Source: Cristatella mucedo (taxonomy: Eukaryota; Bryozoa; Phylactolaemata; Cristatellidae). From it: a DNA stretch of 64,000 nucleotides. The notes beneath the pieces were generated by a model that saw nothing but the letters and a program-made list of their open reading frames with translations, was not told where the DNA came from and did not search any database. Both the position numbers and the translations under genes were made by a program. Location: positions 449,501 to 513,500 of the forward strand of contig WPIO01000124.1 of the NCBI GenBank assembly GCA_009760855.2. The letters are read 5' to 3'. This document shows, one piece after another, positions 1 to 13,311 of this stretch; within the stretch, counting starts at the first letter, position 1; each line of letters opens with the position of its first letter.

Positions 1-1090
1 TAAGCGGAATGCTACCTCACCTGAGTACCAAAAGGCCGATCGCTGAGAAGTCGATGAACTTATCGCGCATATTGCTCGTGCACGTGTGCAAAGGTTTCGC
101 TGATGAGCGGTGTGCATTCACTGGCACATGCCAGCCGAACGTGGAGGCACTGAGCTAAGCTACTTAGCGGGTGATGAGCTCAGCTTCAAAAGGTCAAAGG
201 GGGGCAGAAGCCTTCGAAGAGCAGGCTACCGTGAGCCATTCGCTCCTGCGGCGTTTGGTTTCGATTCCGTGTCCCCAGGGAAGATTTAGGAAGGCTCCAG
301 CAACCGACAGACAAAGTGTCTGAGACGAGGGGCGCAGCCCGTCGCCAGTGAGAAATACTTCGATGAAGCCTCGTCGAACCCAAGGATATCGCTGACGGGC
401 TCAGCCCCGGCGGTGCATTCAGCGAAATCGTGCATGCACCGAATCGTCACGGTCAATAGATTATTGAAATATAGCTAAAGGCCCATCTATTTGGTTAAGC
501 TTTTTGCGATCCGGCAAACTAATTGTCTTCTTGATCTTCGTGCTTTGTATGCTCACCCCTGCCTGGTGTAGTGCATATTACTGCAACCGTGCCCGGTGCA
601 GTGCATATTACTAACCGGCGGTCATATTGGCCTGCAGCCTTAAGTGTTTTCCCCTTTTGAATTTTTATCTAAGCATTAGACTATGAGTGTCATTAAGTCT
701 TGATTATCGCTTCCCATGCTGCAAATTGCAAAGCACCTTGACAGAGATATGGTTTCAGTAGGGAGCTACACAGAAGGCTTTCACTATAATGTTATTATTT
801 ATTAGCCACAGAGAGAGCGAAAATCCGAGTAGCCAAGGCTGTAAGAAACTTTCCTCCCGAACGGGGAGAGCGTTTTATCTTTTCAGCTGTCTTCCGCGTG
901 GCTAAGGCAGCTGCTCACGTTAAATTTCGGCACCAAGTGAAGGTTTAACTTAACGCAATGAGTCTTCAGGCGAAAGGCATCAGCAGGGAATAGTCTAAAA
1001 GATAATGATCGTTTCGAGTGCACTGGCCTATACGTACTATCTTTCTTAGCAACCTATTTCCTGTGGATACACCTACAGTCACCAGACAAT
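1..1090. other. No gene seen; short direct repeat inside
   Basis: No exon with credible splice sites or recognisable protein similarity was found here. The only structure I see is a direct repeat of about 22 bases at 561-582 and 591-612 (the copies share gtgcatattact). The stretch would lie inside, or 3' of, the visible part of gene A, whose remaining exons must be to the left if the gene is complete. Confidence 0.5.
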
Positions 1091-1099
1091 TAAAATGTC

Positions 1100-1700
1100 T
1101 GACCCTGACGATAGGTTGAGCTAGCATCCCTCCCGTAAAGTCTGCCCATAATCTACGCAAGCTATTCCCAAACGACTTGTCATTTGATGAGCACATTTAT
1201 TTCACTGAAAAGTCTGGTCTAATGTCGGCTAAAGGACATGATAAAATCAGGGCCTTCTTAGATAGTAGTACATCACCAAAACTAGTTCATCCATTTATGA
1301 ACATCACGTCCAAGTTATTGCAAGTATCTTTATTCGGGATTTTCGGATAGAGCATGTAATGATCGGCAACTGGCAAAAAGCCTGGCTGCTCGTCTGGTCT
1401 TTGCTAAAGGCAAAACAGTCACATCAAGCCACTTCTGTTCGAGCTTCACTGGCTCCCTTTCAAGCATTGTATAATCAAGAACCTCAAACTCACAGGTCAC
1501 TTCGCTCGCTGGCACCAGGCTGCCTATCCCACCTCTTTTCTCTTCTATTGTTTGCTTGCGCCACCAGATTTTCAGCTTCGAACCGTCTCGTCATTCCTTT
1601 AGCTAGATTTAAGCATTTCGGTGACCAACCCTTCAGATCGAATGCACCAAAAGCCTACCAAGAATTAGCTTCTGGTTACGGTCACTACCTGAGATGACCT
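1100..1700 (+). mobile_element. Degenerate CR1/L2-like LINE fragment (3' ORF2)
   Basis: The plus strand, read across several frameshifts, resembles the C-terminal part of the LINE ORF2 found intact elsewhere in the window. NDLSFDEHI near 1165-1195 matches the SDLSLDDHI segment, DKIRAFLD matches AKIRACLD, KLVHPFM matches KLVHAFV, and KHFGDQPFRSNAPKA near 1610-1655 matches the FGDRAFSSYAPKA segment. The reading frame is broken, so this is an old, dead, 5'-truncated copy. Boundaries are approximate. Confidence 0.7.
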
Positions 1701-1881
1701 TGAATGTTTGAAGCCTCATGTACATGATTCCGTACATGATTCCGTGTACGTTAAAAGCCAGGGGTCCTTTTCTAAACGATGGCAGTAAGTTTCATTCAGT
1801 TTTGCTTTAGTATGCTGGCCTAAACATGAGACTTGCATGCTTGATGCAGTTCATAAAACTTACACCAAGGGTAAAAAGCAT

Positions 1882-2052
1882 ACTAGCTGATTTAGCAGCC
1901 TCTTTTGTACAGCGACAGAAGAGCCTTTACGACTATCACCGCCGCTTGCAGTGGCGATAAAGAATGACCCACTGCAGGATTTGAGCCCACGATCTCGGGA
2001 TCAAGGTCATGAAAAGCAACCGCCTTACCTAGTGTGCCATCACGGCTCACCA
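1882..2052 (-). mobile_element. tRNA-derived SINE, copy 1
   Basis: On the minus strand this starts with a tRNA-like head. Its pol III B box is degraded (read on the plus strand as gatttgagccc, the complement of a GGTTCGAATC-type box). It continues into a body with the conserved sequence of the family (ATCxTTTATxGC...GGCGATAG) and ends in CTATACAAAAGAGGCTGTTAAATCAGCTAGT-like sequence. The same 170-base unit recurs at 3633, 8476, 12600 and 60852. Confidence 0.8.
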
Positions 2053-2059
2053 GGGTATT

Positions 2060-3630
2060 GACAGTCTGCAGCTATTCGGAAAGTGCCCTGATTAAGCGCT
2101 CGTCGCGTGCTATACAAACGCTCTAGGATCGTGATTATTTCCCTCTTCATCGATACCAACACTGGCGTGTGCCCCATTTGGTTTATCGACAGCGAACACA
2201 GGAATAAGAAAGTTAAAAAAGTTGCTCATTATTCAGACGAAAAGGAATTCGCGCCACCGCCCGATGTAAGAACGACAGGTCAGGTGAACGTCTGACGCAT
2301 CGTCATACGTATGCAAAACTAAAAAATTCACCACCGCAAGCTCAGCTACGTGGTTTGAACCATTCTTTTCACCAGATCAATTTTGCGGCACCCAGCGGCT
2401 TCTACGCCGTCGGCGAGTGTCAATATAAAAGCTGCAAAGTGGCTGTCTTTAAGTGAGACTCGCTTCCTTATCGTGTTAACACTAGAGCTTACACGGAATC
2501 TTTGCTGGGTGAAATTTACACTGTTTCACCTCTCATTTGCATAAGCCCCAGCTTGCGTCTAAATCGCCGGGCAAACACTAAGACGCCTGCTAGCGCAGCT
2601 ATCTGTGATCGCTCGAGCGACAGCTTTTTCGAAGAATTTTCAAGATCCCATGGACGACTCGCATCAAGAGAATCGCCGGCTCCTGTGCCAAATATCAATG
2701 TTGGAGCGCTAGAAAAAAGTAAATGCCTACACAGGCAGGAACTGAACACGGCAGGAGAGTCTCATCTCACCATTGGAGGTCTTCTGATCCCTTTTGCACT
2801 GCACAAGCCAAAGCGCATGCCGTCGCAGTGTTGAAACAAGTCTCGAGACTAAGCCTTGCGACGCATTGCACTTCGATCTAATCGCTATGGCACACCGAGA
2901 GCATGTCAATTAGACAGCTCAGACGAGAAGAGCACTCACTCGTAGCTCTGCATCGACACTGCATAAACAGTTCAGCCGCCTCACACCGATCAGACTCGAG
3001 AACCCTAGGAACCATGTCAGGACGACCAACGCGGTCGCCATCTTTCCTCAGCCTGAAAGCTGCGACGGGCGGAAGCTTGTCGGACGCTCCATCGATACTA
3101 GAGCCTAATACCAGAGACAATACTGCCGCCGTAGCTCTTCTATCGTCGCCCGAACCTCTCGAGAGCGAACCGACGCCCGCGCCGCTACTGCTACGCCTTG
3201 CAGCGCTCGCGTTTCTTAGACGATTTCCTGGTCAATCCATTCGGTGCTCTGGCTGCTGATTCACGCCTTTTCTTTTCTAGTAGCGATAGTTCACCGGGGT
3301 ATCGCTTACGAGAAGATCCCGCAGTTGTGTGACGCCAGCGAGCGACGGTGTCACACACGAGTCTAGCCTTAGCAGTGCACAGAGTCACACCCCGCCCGGA
3401 GCTGCCGAATGAGCTCCAGCTGCTGCTGCTAGCTTTACTCACGCTACGTCCTAATCGTCTAAAGTTAGTGCCTCTACGTGATGGGGCACTGCTAAGGCGA
3501 GCTGAATGGTCGTTATCATTATCATTGCACCGATGTCGTCTGACTATTCAACAAAGGCTTCGGGGTGGTCGTATTAGATTGCCATCGCAGAATGCAGCCG
3601 CCGGGTCTCTACATCATTGAATTGACATTA
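2060..3630. other. No assignable gene; open but unidentified reading frames
   Basis: Between two SINE copies this stretch has medium-length open frames on both strands between 2500 and 3620. A minus-strand frame at 3191-3442 is lysine/arginine/serine rich. I see no motif I recognise and no convincing pair of splice sites. It sits inside an intron of gene A or downstream of its visible exons. I do not call a gene. Confidence 0.4.
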
Positions 3631-3632
3631 GG

Positions 3633-3803
3633 GCGAGCCGTGCTGGCTTACTAGGTACGCCGGTCGCTTTTCACGACCTCAGACCCGAGGTCGTGGGTTC
3701 GAATCCTGCGGTGGGCGATCCTTTATTGCAGCTGCAAGTGGCGGCGATAGCCTTTAAGGTTCTCCTGTTGCTATACAAAAAGAGACTGTTATATCAGCAA
3801 GTA
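3633..3803 (+). mobile_element. tRNA-derived SINE, copy 2
   Basis: The tRNA-like head runs from about 3633. Its B box is intact (ggttcgaatcc at 3696-3706), with an anticodon-arm-like inverted repeat around cgacctcagacccgaggtcg just before it. The body gcgatcctttattgc...ggcgatagcc and tail ctatacaaaaagagactgtt are as in the other copies. It is one of the best preserved heads in the window. Confidence 0.85.
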
Positions 3804-4365
3804 TAACAGGACGAGGCAGCGACAGCCCAAGCCGCAGACGAGCGAACTAGCGCGTCACGTCTGGCGCCTCTCGGCCTTGACCTCTGTCGCACTATGCAAT
3901 ATGTAAGACGCGTGGACGGCGAGCAGACGAAACCGTCGACTTGAACAGCGGCGGCGCGAGGCAGAGCGCATCCCTCGACCGGCTATACTGCCTGAGGTCT
4001 CGCGGCGCTGGCCCAGCGGATTCATATTTTCGCACGCACTACATTGAAGAGCGGCGATCCAATTTAAAACGGCTCGTCAGCAACTACCGGAACGCCGCTG
4101 CGGCGCTACTTGTAACTAGGCTAGGAAAGACGGCGCGTGGGCTGGGCGAGCAGCGAGGGACGACGTCCAAACAGACGGCCGAGAGCCTCGCGGCGGCACC
4201 GCCACGTTTCGGCGACTTTCGGTCCCGGTCTCACGAGCGAGCCTGTGTGCGTGCGAGTCGATTCGGCCGCCTCGCGGCCGCCGCGCAGCGAGCGTCGCGG
4301 CGCGGCGGCCGCGCCGCGACGCTGTCGCGGGCGGCCCCTAGCGAACACTCCCTCCGTCGACTCAC

Positions 4366-4464
4366 CCCAAGGACTCGCTGTCACGGTTGACGCCGTCTAT
4401 CAGCCACTGCTCGACGACGCAGGCGTTCTTGTCGCAATCCCAGCTCCCGTCCTTAGTGCAGCGG
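4366..4464 (-). CDS. TINAGL1-like: Gene A, vWC-like cysteine exon of a TINAG-like protein (partial gene)
   Basis: This is a 99-base internal exon. It has a clean acceptor (cactttttcag) and a consensus donor (GGG|GTGAGT). It encodes RCTKDGSWDCDKNACVV followed by EQWLIDGVNRDSESL. That is the pattern seen in TINAG and TINAGL1 just after the somatomedin-B module: CxC, Trp-x-Cys, Cys-Leu/Val-Val, then an 'INxGNYG'-like end. It enters in phase 2 and leaves in phase 2. It lies in a GC-rich stretch (3.85-5.1 kb), 5.4 kb downstream, in transcription order, of the somatomedin-B exon at 9830-10190, and so belongs to the same gene. An exon for the first half of this cysteine segment should lie between them; I did not find it. 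The cathepsin-like exons would lie beyond the left window edge. Confidence 0.75.
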
Positions 4465-5187
4465 CTGAAAAAGTGTGAACGGCACGTCGATGAACGGCCC
4501 ACCTTTCGAAGATTCGCGCCACCTCGCAGGCAGACCGTCACGCCCAGCTCCGTCCTAGCCGGAAGCCGCCGCTAGCCGCCGCGCGCTTTGCATGTGCGCA
4601 GACAAAACAAAGCGGATATGCGCATGCAGAAATGCGCGCTGACAAACTCGAACCGCTCGAAACCCTAGCGCAAGCACTCGCGACGGCTCGACACGCCGCG
4701 GGCGGACAGTGGCGTCCCGCAAGCGCAGGCCTGCGACTGTTCTCCTCCTCTTCCGCCAAACGCAGCGAGCCGCCGACGGCGTCCCGGCCGCGGACGCGAA
4801 CGCGGTCTGCGCTAGAGTTTCGGCTCGCGAAAAAAAGCGACCCGACCTGTCGAGCCGCGACGCCGCGCGCCTGCCGCACCGGCGATCGCCGGCAGCCACG
4901 CCAGTGTGCCGTACAGCGAGCGAAGCAGACGGGGGAGGGGGGTGGACGAAAGTGAAGCGAACGGAAGGAAGCCGAGGAGGCGGGGCGGACGTCAACGCCG
5001 GAGCCTGCTTCAAACGTCCGGAGCCTGCTTACGCGCGTCCGTGCACGCTCATTCTCTAGCGTTTCGCTGCACGAAGAAGCTGTGCCCAGCTGGCTAGAGC
5101 AGACGGTCGCAGCGGAAAAGTAGCTTCGTGCTAACTGATGTAGTAGTTACAAACGAATTTTGCATCGATCGAGCTTCTTTTGCAGCA

Positions 5188-5262
5188 ATTGTAAAGCGCC
5201 TAGAAAGAGACTGAGTTCTCCGAGGGCGCTTTATCAAATGTATTATTAATGTTATTCATATC
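5188..5262 (+). mobile_element. Solo 3' end of CR1/L2-like LINE family A
   Basis: The sequence gtaaagcgcctagaaagaga, followed by ctgagttctccgagggcgct and ttatcaaatg, then attattaatgttatt, is the family A LINE 3' terminus. The same terminus is seen complete at 20461-20526 and 51378-51442. Only the tail is present, as expected of an extreme 5'-truncated insertion. Confidence 0.8.
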
Positions 5263-5718
5263 TTCTGATACTGGTGAAACGATACAGCGCTTCGTAGAAG
5301 CGCAGGCGCGAAAGCCCTTACTCACGCTAACGACCATGCGAAGAAATGCTCTTGGATGAATATGAAGCCTAGCGGTAAATCTGTAGACGCGTTTAGCCTA
5401 ATTGAGGAGAACGCACAGTGGCTCTACCTATCGGAATTAGTCACCCGGCCTTGCGACTCGACCAGTTTCCCACCATTTATGGGTAAAGGCAAGTTGCCAT
5501 TAAGAATATGAGTTACGGGGATTATCATTATGTTTCTAGTGTTCTACAGAATACCCGATAGGCACTGCGCTGGCAGAAACCGGTACCGCGACTGGCGTTT
5601 GTGGAATAGCGCGTGTCTGCATAGATAAGTCTGGTAGCTGTGGAAGGCGACGCTTTGCCGGGTGCCGTGGCTCCGCCGCGCTCGCTTACTAAAAGCGAGT
5701 CTTATCGCCATCACTAGA
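5263..5718. other. No gene seen
   Basis: This is gene A intron sequence between the LINE tail and the GA microsatellite. I see no exon or repeat family member in it. Confidence 0.4.
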
Positions 5719-5880
<162 letters not shown>

Positions 5881-6094
5881 GATGCGCTTGCTTATGTCAG
5901 CGAACCATTATTCGCAGTGCAGCTACGGCTGAGAACGGAATCGGCGGCGGCGGCAATCGCGTCGAAGCAGTATAATCATAATCGGCAGCAACTCTATCCA
6001 CCCATGCGGCTGCTGTGGTCTGTGAGGAGCAATGGTTCGCGAGTCAACCACGAGTGTTCCAGCAGACATCCCATTTGGATATCATTAAAGGCGG

Positions 6095-6195
6095 GATAAC
6101 AATAATAATAATACTACTAATAATAAATATTAATTATTAATTATTAAATTAATTAATAAATATTAATATAAGTTAACTAATAATAATAAATTTGT
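6095..6195. repeat. AT-rich (TAA/TTAAT)n tract
   Basis: About 100 bases of A and T, built from taa, taat and ttaattatt units, are embedded in otherwise GC-moderate intron sequence. It may be the remains of a LINE or SINE tail, but no element body is recognisable beside it. Confidence 0.7.
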
Positions 6196-8475
6196 ATAGC
6201 ATCCGCAAAGACCCGTTACTCTTTCTATGCATTTAGCATATGCTGTAAATGTAGCGTGACCCTATTATTAGTGGTAACGGGCAGTGTTTCAAGCAATCAA
6301 GAATCCGCGTGAGCTTCCCAGCTCAAGTAAGCGAACGGCCGGCCCACTCGCACGCCAAGTGCCTACGATCGCGGCGTCCGTCCCACATCTCACTGTTCGA
6401 ACTCCAGCCAGTCTGCGCTGGCCCGCGTGGGCTCGGCATCGACCTGGCGCCGCGATGCCACATCGTATCCCGCCCCAATACGAGCTGACGCCTCTGGCTC
6501 CGCATAGCTGCGTTAACCGGAACGCACCCATCGTATGCTGGCGCAACGACAGCTGCTTCCGGTTGACCCGGATGGCTTTCATTAAGTGAACGCAGCGACT
6601 AGAAACAGCGCTGCTGCTACTCACCACAGATTGCAGTTTCTTTTGATGCTCGACCCGAATGGATGGTCGACTCCGTCGTGCGAGCATTTCGCTGTCAAAC
6701 GAGCAGACAAAGAATGCGGACACCGAATCACTGCATCGGTCGATGGTTCGCAACGAATTTTAAGAAAACGCCAACCACTTGCGGCACCGCGCTGGGCGCC
6801 GCAACCGGAGCAGAAAGCGCGAAGCGCATCGTCGGAAGGTCGGGCTGGATGGATGAGCGGGAGTCAGGAACAGAGAGCGGTCGCGCGGACGCCGTCGTAC
6901 AGTGGCTGCTGTATAAAGATGCAGTGGCCGAAGGGAAAGAAAGAGCTTCCAACTTGGAGTAATCGAAAGCTGGCTGCGCTTCTAAACTAGGGCGAAAAAA
7001 AGGAGGCCGCTATTCGTGGCCCTCCTTAGTTCGACGTGCGCACCTCAGTTGACCCGCTGTAGCAAGCCTTTTTTTGCGCCGCCACTCGGTTGCTGGCTTG
7101 GCATCTGCAGCTTCGAGATCTTCAGAGCGTTCGACGGACCAGCGCGAGTGTCCGACGAAGAGCCGCTCAGCGACAACAGGACGAGGACGCCCGCGCCGAC
7201 CCGTCCGCCAGGCCGGTCAGGAGACGGCGGCAGGCGGTGGCCAGCCGTCCTGTGCGTGTCTTGCGGCGAACGAGCGAGTCTGGCAGGCAGGCTGCTATTA
7301 TCTCCTTTAATCGCAGGGCAGTGACAGCTGCCGGCGCTGCCGCTAGTCGACGGCAATGTCGGGAATGGACGCAAGGCACAACGGGACTGCATTAGCAGCG
7401 CGGCCGCTGCAGCAGCAGCCCGCTGCATCGGCGGCGGCCGCAGCAGCTGCGCATTGGCCGCCCCGAGCGGGCAAAGATGGCGGGGCTTCGACCACTGCGC
7501 TCGGACGGGGTAGTCGTATCTCCGTCCGTAACTGCGCAAAGCCGCACGGCGACTAAGCAGAAGTTAAGTCTTCTATTGCGCACTCAAAGCCCAAGCGCGG
7601 CTTTCGGTACGCATTCGGTCATGTCCTCGCGGGTCGAGCGACGTCGCGAGAGTGCGCGTCGGTCGACCGTGTGCCACGCGAGTACGTAGTTGCATCGAAT
7701 GCTCGAGCGTCGACTTAAGTAGCTGCTAGCAAGGAGAGTAGGTCCGCAGTGAAGGGCAGGTTTGAGGTTCACGGCCGCTTAATTGCCAGCAGCTGGCCGC
7801 GGGGTGAGTGAACACGGGATCGAGGGCTCGCGGCGCCTTTGCACAAGCCTATCGCTGCTGGGCTAACGAGCAGCGAGAAAGGCCAGCAGGCACCGGCGCG
7901 GGCGCCATTTCTCGAGGTCCGAGACGAGCCGCGAGATAGCGCGAGACGACGCTCGTGCCGGCGTCGCTTTGGAGTGGCGCTGAGTAGCGCTAGGTGCGCT
8001 GGAAGACGGGCAGCGTAGTCTCCCTCCGCATAGTCTGACCTCGTTCGCGTGACGCTGACCGATTTATGCTCGTCTAGCCTCGAATGCTTTAAATTGTTGC
8101 GTAACCAAACAGGCTGCGCGAGTTGCTGTCTTCGCTCTTCGAGTCGCGTGCTCTTGAGTCGCCCGCTACTCCTCGAGTCACGTGCTCTCGAATCGCCCAC
8201 TATTGCTCGGCTGCCAGTCGAATCGCCGTCCCTCGCGGTAAGTTCACATATTTTGGCGACTGGGCCTTTGCACCCAAAGTTTGAAATAAATTCTCTTCCG
8301 GCCTCGTCTGTCACCTCGTGCATAAAGAGTCTGCCTCGCGTGAGACTCAGCTAAAGAAGCGTCAGCTTTTCGCTCAGCTCTCGGTGCGCCATTCGGTGAG
8401 CCTCTTGTGCTCCTGCGCACTTTTCGCGCTCACCTTTGCACGATCTAGACATGCACGTAGCTAGCCAAAAAGAAA
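6196..8475. other. No assignable gene; GC-rich intron or intergenic sequence
   Basis: GC content is high from about 6.3 to 8.3 kb and many accidental open frames run on both strands. None carries a recognisable motif. Somewhere between 4.5 and 9.8 kb the missing cysteine-segment exon of gene A is expected, but I could not identify it by eye. Confidence 0.4.
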
Positions 8476-8650
8476 TACCAGCCGATTTAAACAGCCACTT
8501 TTGTATAGCGACAGATGAGCCTTTACGGCTATCGCCGGTGCTTGCAGCGGCGATAAAGGATCGCCCCACCGCACGAATCGAACCCACGACCTCGGGACCG
8601 CGGTCGTGAAAAGAAATCGCCTTATCTAGCGTGCCGTCGCGGATCGCCAG
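8476..8650 (-). mobile_element. tRNA-derived SINE, copy 3
   Basis: Minus-strand copy. The plus strand shows the complement of the B box (gaatcgaaccc, about 8574-8584), the palindromic arm cgacctcgggaccgcggtcg, and the 3' body with ttgtatagcgacagatgagcc. The match runs the full length of the family unit. Confidence 0.85.
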
Positions 8651-9828
<1,178 letters not shown>

Positions 9829-9829
9829 C

Positions 9830-10190
9830 CTTCCGTGACGTTCCTGCACGTGCGCTCGAAGTCCGGGCAGCAGTCGTTGTGGTGGTGCTCGTCGCACCAG
9901 TAGTCGCAGTAGCACAGATGGCTGCCGCGAATCGGTGCCGTGCACTCATCTTCGCGCCCGCGGCAGCACCTCACGCCGGTGCGCGCGGCGCAATAGCTGC
10001 CCGCCAGCTCCGCTGGAGTGAAGCGGCCGCTCGAGCGCTCGGCGGCGGCTACGACGCCGCCGCCGCCGAGCGGCGTCGCCGGCCAGGCGACGGCCAGCAC
10101 CAGCAAAGCCGACGGCGAGAATGACGTGAAGAAGCCGATGCGACGCCGCCCGAGCCACGTCGGCGACGGCCGCGCGCCGCCCGAGATCAT
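9830..10190 (-). CDS. TINAGL1-like: Gene A, first coding exon: signal peptide plus somatomedin-B-like module
   Basis: The start is the ATG at 10190, chosen because an N-terminus of basic residues followed by a hydrophobic stretch ([15 protein letters not shown]) fits a signal peptide or signal anchor. The frame stays open upstream, but as an Arg-rich, low-complexity sequence. The somatomedin-B-like module follows: [17 protein letters not shown], then CYCDYWC, then [10 protein letters not shown]. This is the CC-x-GR-x-(D/E)-x-C / CYCD / DCCPD signature of TINAG-family proteins. The exon is 361 bases and ends at GGAAG|GTGAGC in phase 1, like gene B's first exon. The module probably forms a disulfide-knotted extracellular domain. 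The paralogous exon at 52409-52742 differs at many positions, so the duplication is not recent. Confidence 0.85.
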
Positions 10191-10820
10191 GATCGCCGCC
10201 GTTGCTTCTGCTACGCTGCCGCGCGAAGGCGGCGCTGGCGGCAGCGGTTGCGGCTTCCTGCGTCGCCGCCTCGATGCTAGAGCCGTCCGGGGGCGTCGGC
10301 TGCGTCGCTGTCGTTCCGAGGCCTCGGCGGTCCTCCCCCTTTCGCTCGATTCGGCTGCAACGGCGCGTCGACGCGAGCCGGTCGCGCTCGCGCACGTACT
10401 GACGTCGGGCTCGCGAGCGACGACTGCGCGCCGACTGCCTGCGGCAGGCGAGGCGAGGGCAGGAGGAGGCAATCGACGTCGGGGGACATCTTGATAACCG
10501 GCAGCCAATGGTGCGACCGCCCAAGCGAAAGTAAATATTGGCTGCGCGCGCCGCGATATGCGTAAGCCTCCGCTCTCGCCTCCCTATCGTAGAGCGGAGC
10601 AGCGAGAGCATTGAGAGGAAAGGGCGAAGACCGCGCGAGCGCGCCTCCACCGGCGGGAAGCCTCTCAGCGCCGGCGGCGGCTAAGGAGATCGGCCAACGG
10701 GCGCGGCATCGCCGCTGATCGGGCTGAACGGGAACAAAAGCGAAAACGCGTGTGCGCGCGCGCGCGCTCGAGATCGACGGCGCAGCTGATCGGCGGTCTG
10801 TTCGACTGCTCATCAGAAGT

Positions 10821-10844
<24 letters not shown>
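10191..10844 (-). promoter_or_regulatory. GC-rich 5' region of gene A (5' UTR / CpG-island promoter)
   Basis: This stretch directly upstream of the gene A start codon is very GC-rich and dense in CpG, as expected of an unmethylated island around a first exon. The open frames running through it in several phases are Arg/Ala/Ser rich and have no motif. No TATA box is evident. The transcription start cannot be fixed from sequence. Confidence 0.45.
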
Positions 10845-11140
<296 letters not shown>

Positions 11141-12118
11141 GGCGGCAGGCGGAAGTGGCCGAGATTTAGCGGCCGGCCGAGGACCGTGCGCCCGTCGTTC
11201 GGATCGGCGTGACGTGCGCTCTCGACCGACGTCGTAGCGACGCCTGCGGCTGTGCGACGATCGGGCTGAGACGCGTCGTGGCGGCGACGGCCGCCGCTCG
11301 CTGCCGCGAGAGCGCACCGGGCGCTGAGCTGCGCGGCCGCTCGAAACGCTCAGCGGCGCGCAGCCTCACGAGTAGCGCAGCCGCAGCCGCCGCCGTCGTT
11401 GTCGTCGCTGCTCCGCCCGCAGCCCGATTGCCGCGCCTAAGGCGCGAAGCGGAAGTGGCGGCATCGCGGCCGGATGGCGGAGCGGCGATATGATATCTTC
11501 GCGTGCCGCGCGCGCCATTCCAGACGGGACACTGCAAAGCTGCAGTGGAGCCTCTTGAGCTAGGAATTTGGAAGCTCGCCATCACTAAGAGCTGCCGACC
11601 TACGTGCTGCGCTTCGAGCGCTTCGACGCTCAGCGGCGGGCGCCCGGGATCGCCGCCAGGCTCCGGGCGCTCGAGTGAGGGGCAGGCGTGAAGATGGTTC
11701 TAGAAAAACCACCCATGTCCGCTTGGCGACCGTCTAACCATTATAGATGCGTCGAGCGCACGGCGTCGGTGGCGGTGGCGCCTGAGAGCTCGGCGCTTCC
11801 TAAGAGGAGGCGGGAGCGCCGTGTGATCCTCTCAGGAACGAGGTCGCGCGCGGCGCGTCGCAGCCGATGCGGCTACGCCCGGCCGGCCGAGAGAGCGCCG
11901 AGCTCGTAAGAGGCCCGACACTGACGCCGAGCCGGCTGCCGCGGCGCCACTTTCCTCTCGCGAGCTAACACTCAGCAAGCGTCTCCTCTTTCAACCTGGC
12001 CTAACCGACCGTCTTTTGGAGGACTTCGCTGCACGTGCGTACGAGTGGTGGGTCCAGAGATGAACTAACGCGGCGCGCCGAGCTGACAGCTGGCAGGTCG
12101 ACCGCTGCAGAGCTGAAA
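11141..12118. other. GC-rich island without an assignable gene
   Basis: The CpG-rich sequence continues upstream of the duplicated promoter block to about 12.0 kb. Overlapping open frames on both strands are low-complexity (Arg, Ala, Ser). I see no protein motif or exon. It may be the far end of the gene A island or the start of a divergent, unidentified transcript. Confidence 0.35.
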
Positions 12119-12119
12119 G

Positions 12120-12178
<59 letters not shown>

Positions 12179-12318
12179 GCTCTTGTCTCTCTCTTCCGCT
12201 CTTCTCTCTCTCTCTCTCTCTCTTTCTGTCTTCTCAATCTATATCTCTCGCTCTATTTCTCTCTCTTCTCTGCCTCTCTCTTCTCTGTCTATGTCTCTCT
12301 CTCTCTCTTCCTCTCTCT

Positions 12319-12413
<95 letters not shown>

Positions 12414-12440
12414 TTCTATCTCTCTCTCTCGCTCGCTCGA
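12119..12440. repeat. (CT)n compound microsatellite
   Basis: About 320 bases of ctctct with ttctct, tatctc and ttccgc interruptions. Ser/Leu frames across it on the plus strand are artefacts. It is one of several CT/GA arrays in the window. Confidence 0.95.
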
Positions 12441-12599
12441 CTAGTGAATTGGCGCTGAAGCGCGACGCAAGCGCAGCAGCTTGGTGATGGTGGCAATACG
12501 CTCGGTGCAGCGGCTGGGACGTATGCAGCTGCGGCACCACTAGCTCGCTCCGCTACCGGCGCGCCGCGGAGTGGTGACCCTTTAACATAAATAAATAAC

Positions 12600-12731
12600 T
12601 CCTAGCTGATTAAATAGCCTCTTTTGTATAGCGACAGAAGAGCCTTTATGACTATCACCGCCGCTTGCAATGGCGATAAAGAATCACCCGCCGCAGGAAT
12701 CGAACCTACGACCTCGAGACCGAGGTCGTGA
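12600..12731 (-). mobile_element. tRNA-derived SINE, copy 4 (head truncated)
   Basis: Minus-strand copy with tail and body intact (cagcctcttttgtatagcgac... on the plus strand read as the complement) and a B-box complement gaatcgaacct. It stops at gaggtcgtgac, so the outer 5' head of the tRNA-like part is missing. Confidence 0.8.
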
Positions 12732-12739
12732 CCCTTTCG

Positions 12740-13230
12740 CGATCGCTTCCACGTTTCGCTCACGACGCCGGTGAAGGAGTGAACGGCGAGCAGCGCCGGG
12801 CGATTCACCGCGTGCGGCAGTTTCCGATGCAGCGATCGACCGATGAGTAGCGCAAGCGGCTGCGGCGGCGCCGACAATGGCTGCTGCCGACGATGCCGCT
12901 CGAACACTACGCAGAGAAGCGCCCCTGTCAATTTTCGGAGTGCTAGTCAGAGAGCCGCACGCCGCAACTGCTACGTTTGCCGAGAGGGCCGGTTGTCCCG
13001 TCGACCCAGCACGACGAGGCGAGCGTAGCCTCGTCGTGCTGTCTCGCGAGGGCGAATCGGTGGCTTCGGCGCGGGACGCGGGCTGATCGCGCGTGATCGC
13101 CGCGCTCGGTCCGTCGGTCGGTCGACGGCCTCGCCTTTGGCGCAGAGGCCACCTTTCTCAGCGGCGCATTTCCAGGCGGCTAACGCGACCCTCGCCGAGC
13201 CGCGAGGGCGGCGAGTGCTTGGTGGCCAAA

Positions 13231-13311
<81 letters not shown>

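Noticed and set aside
3633-3706. A functional tRNA gene
   Set aside because: The head is tRNA-like but does not close into a full acceptor stem, and it continues into the SINE body present in all copies.
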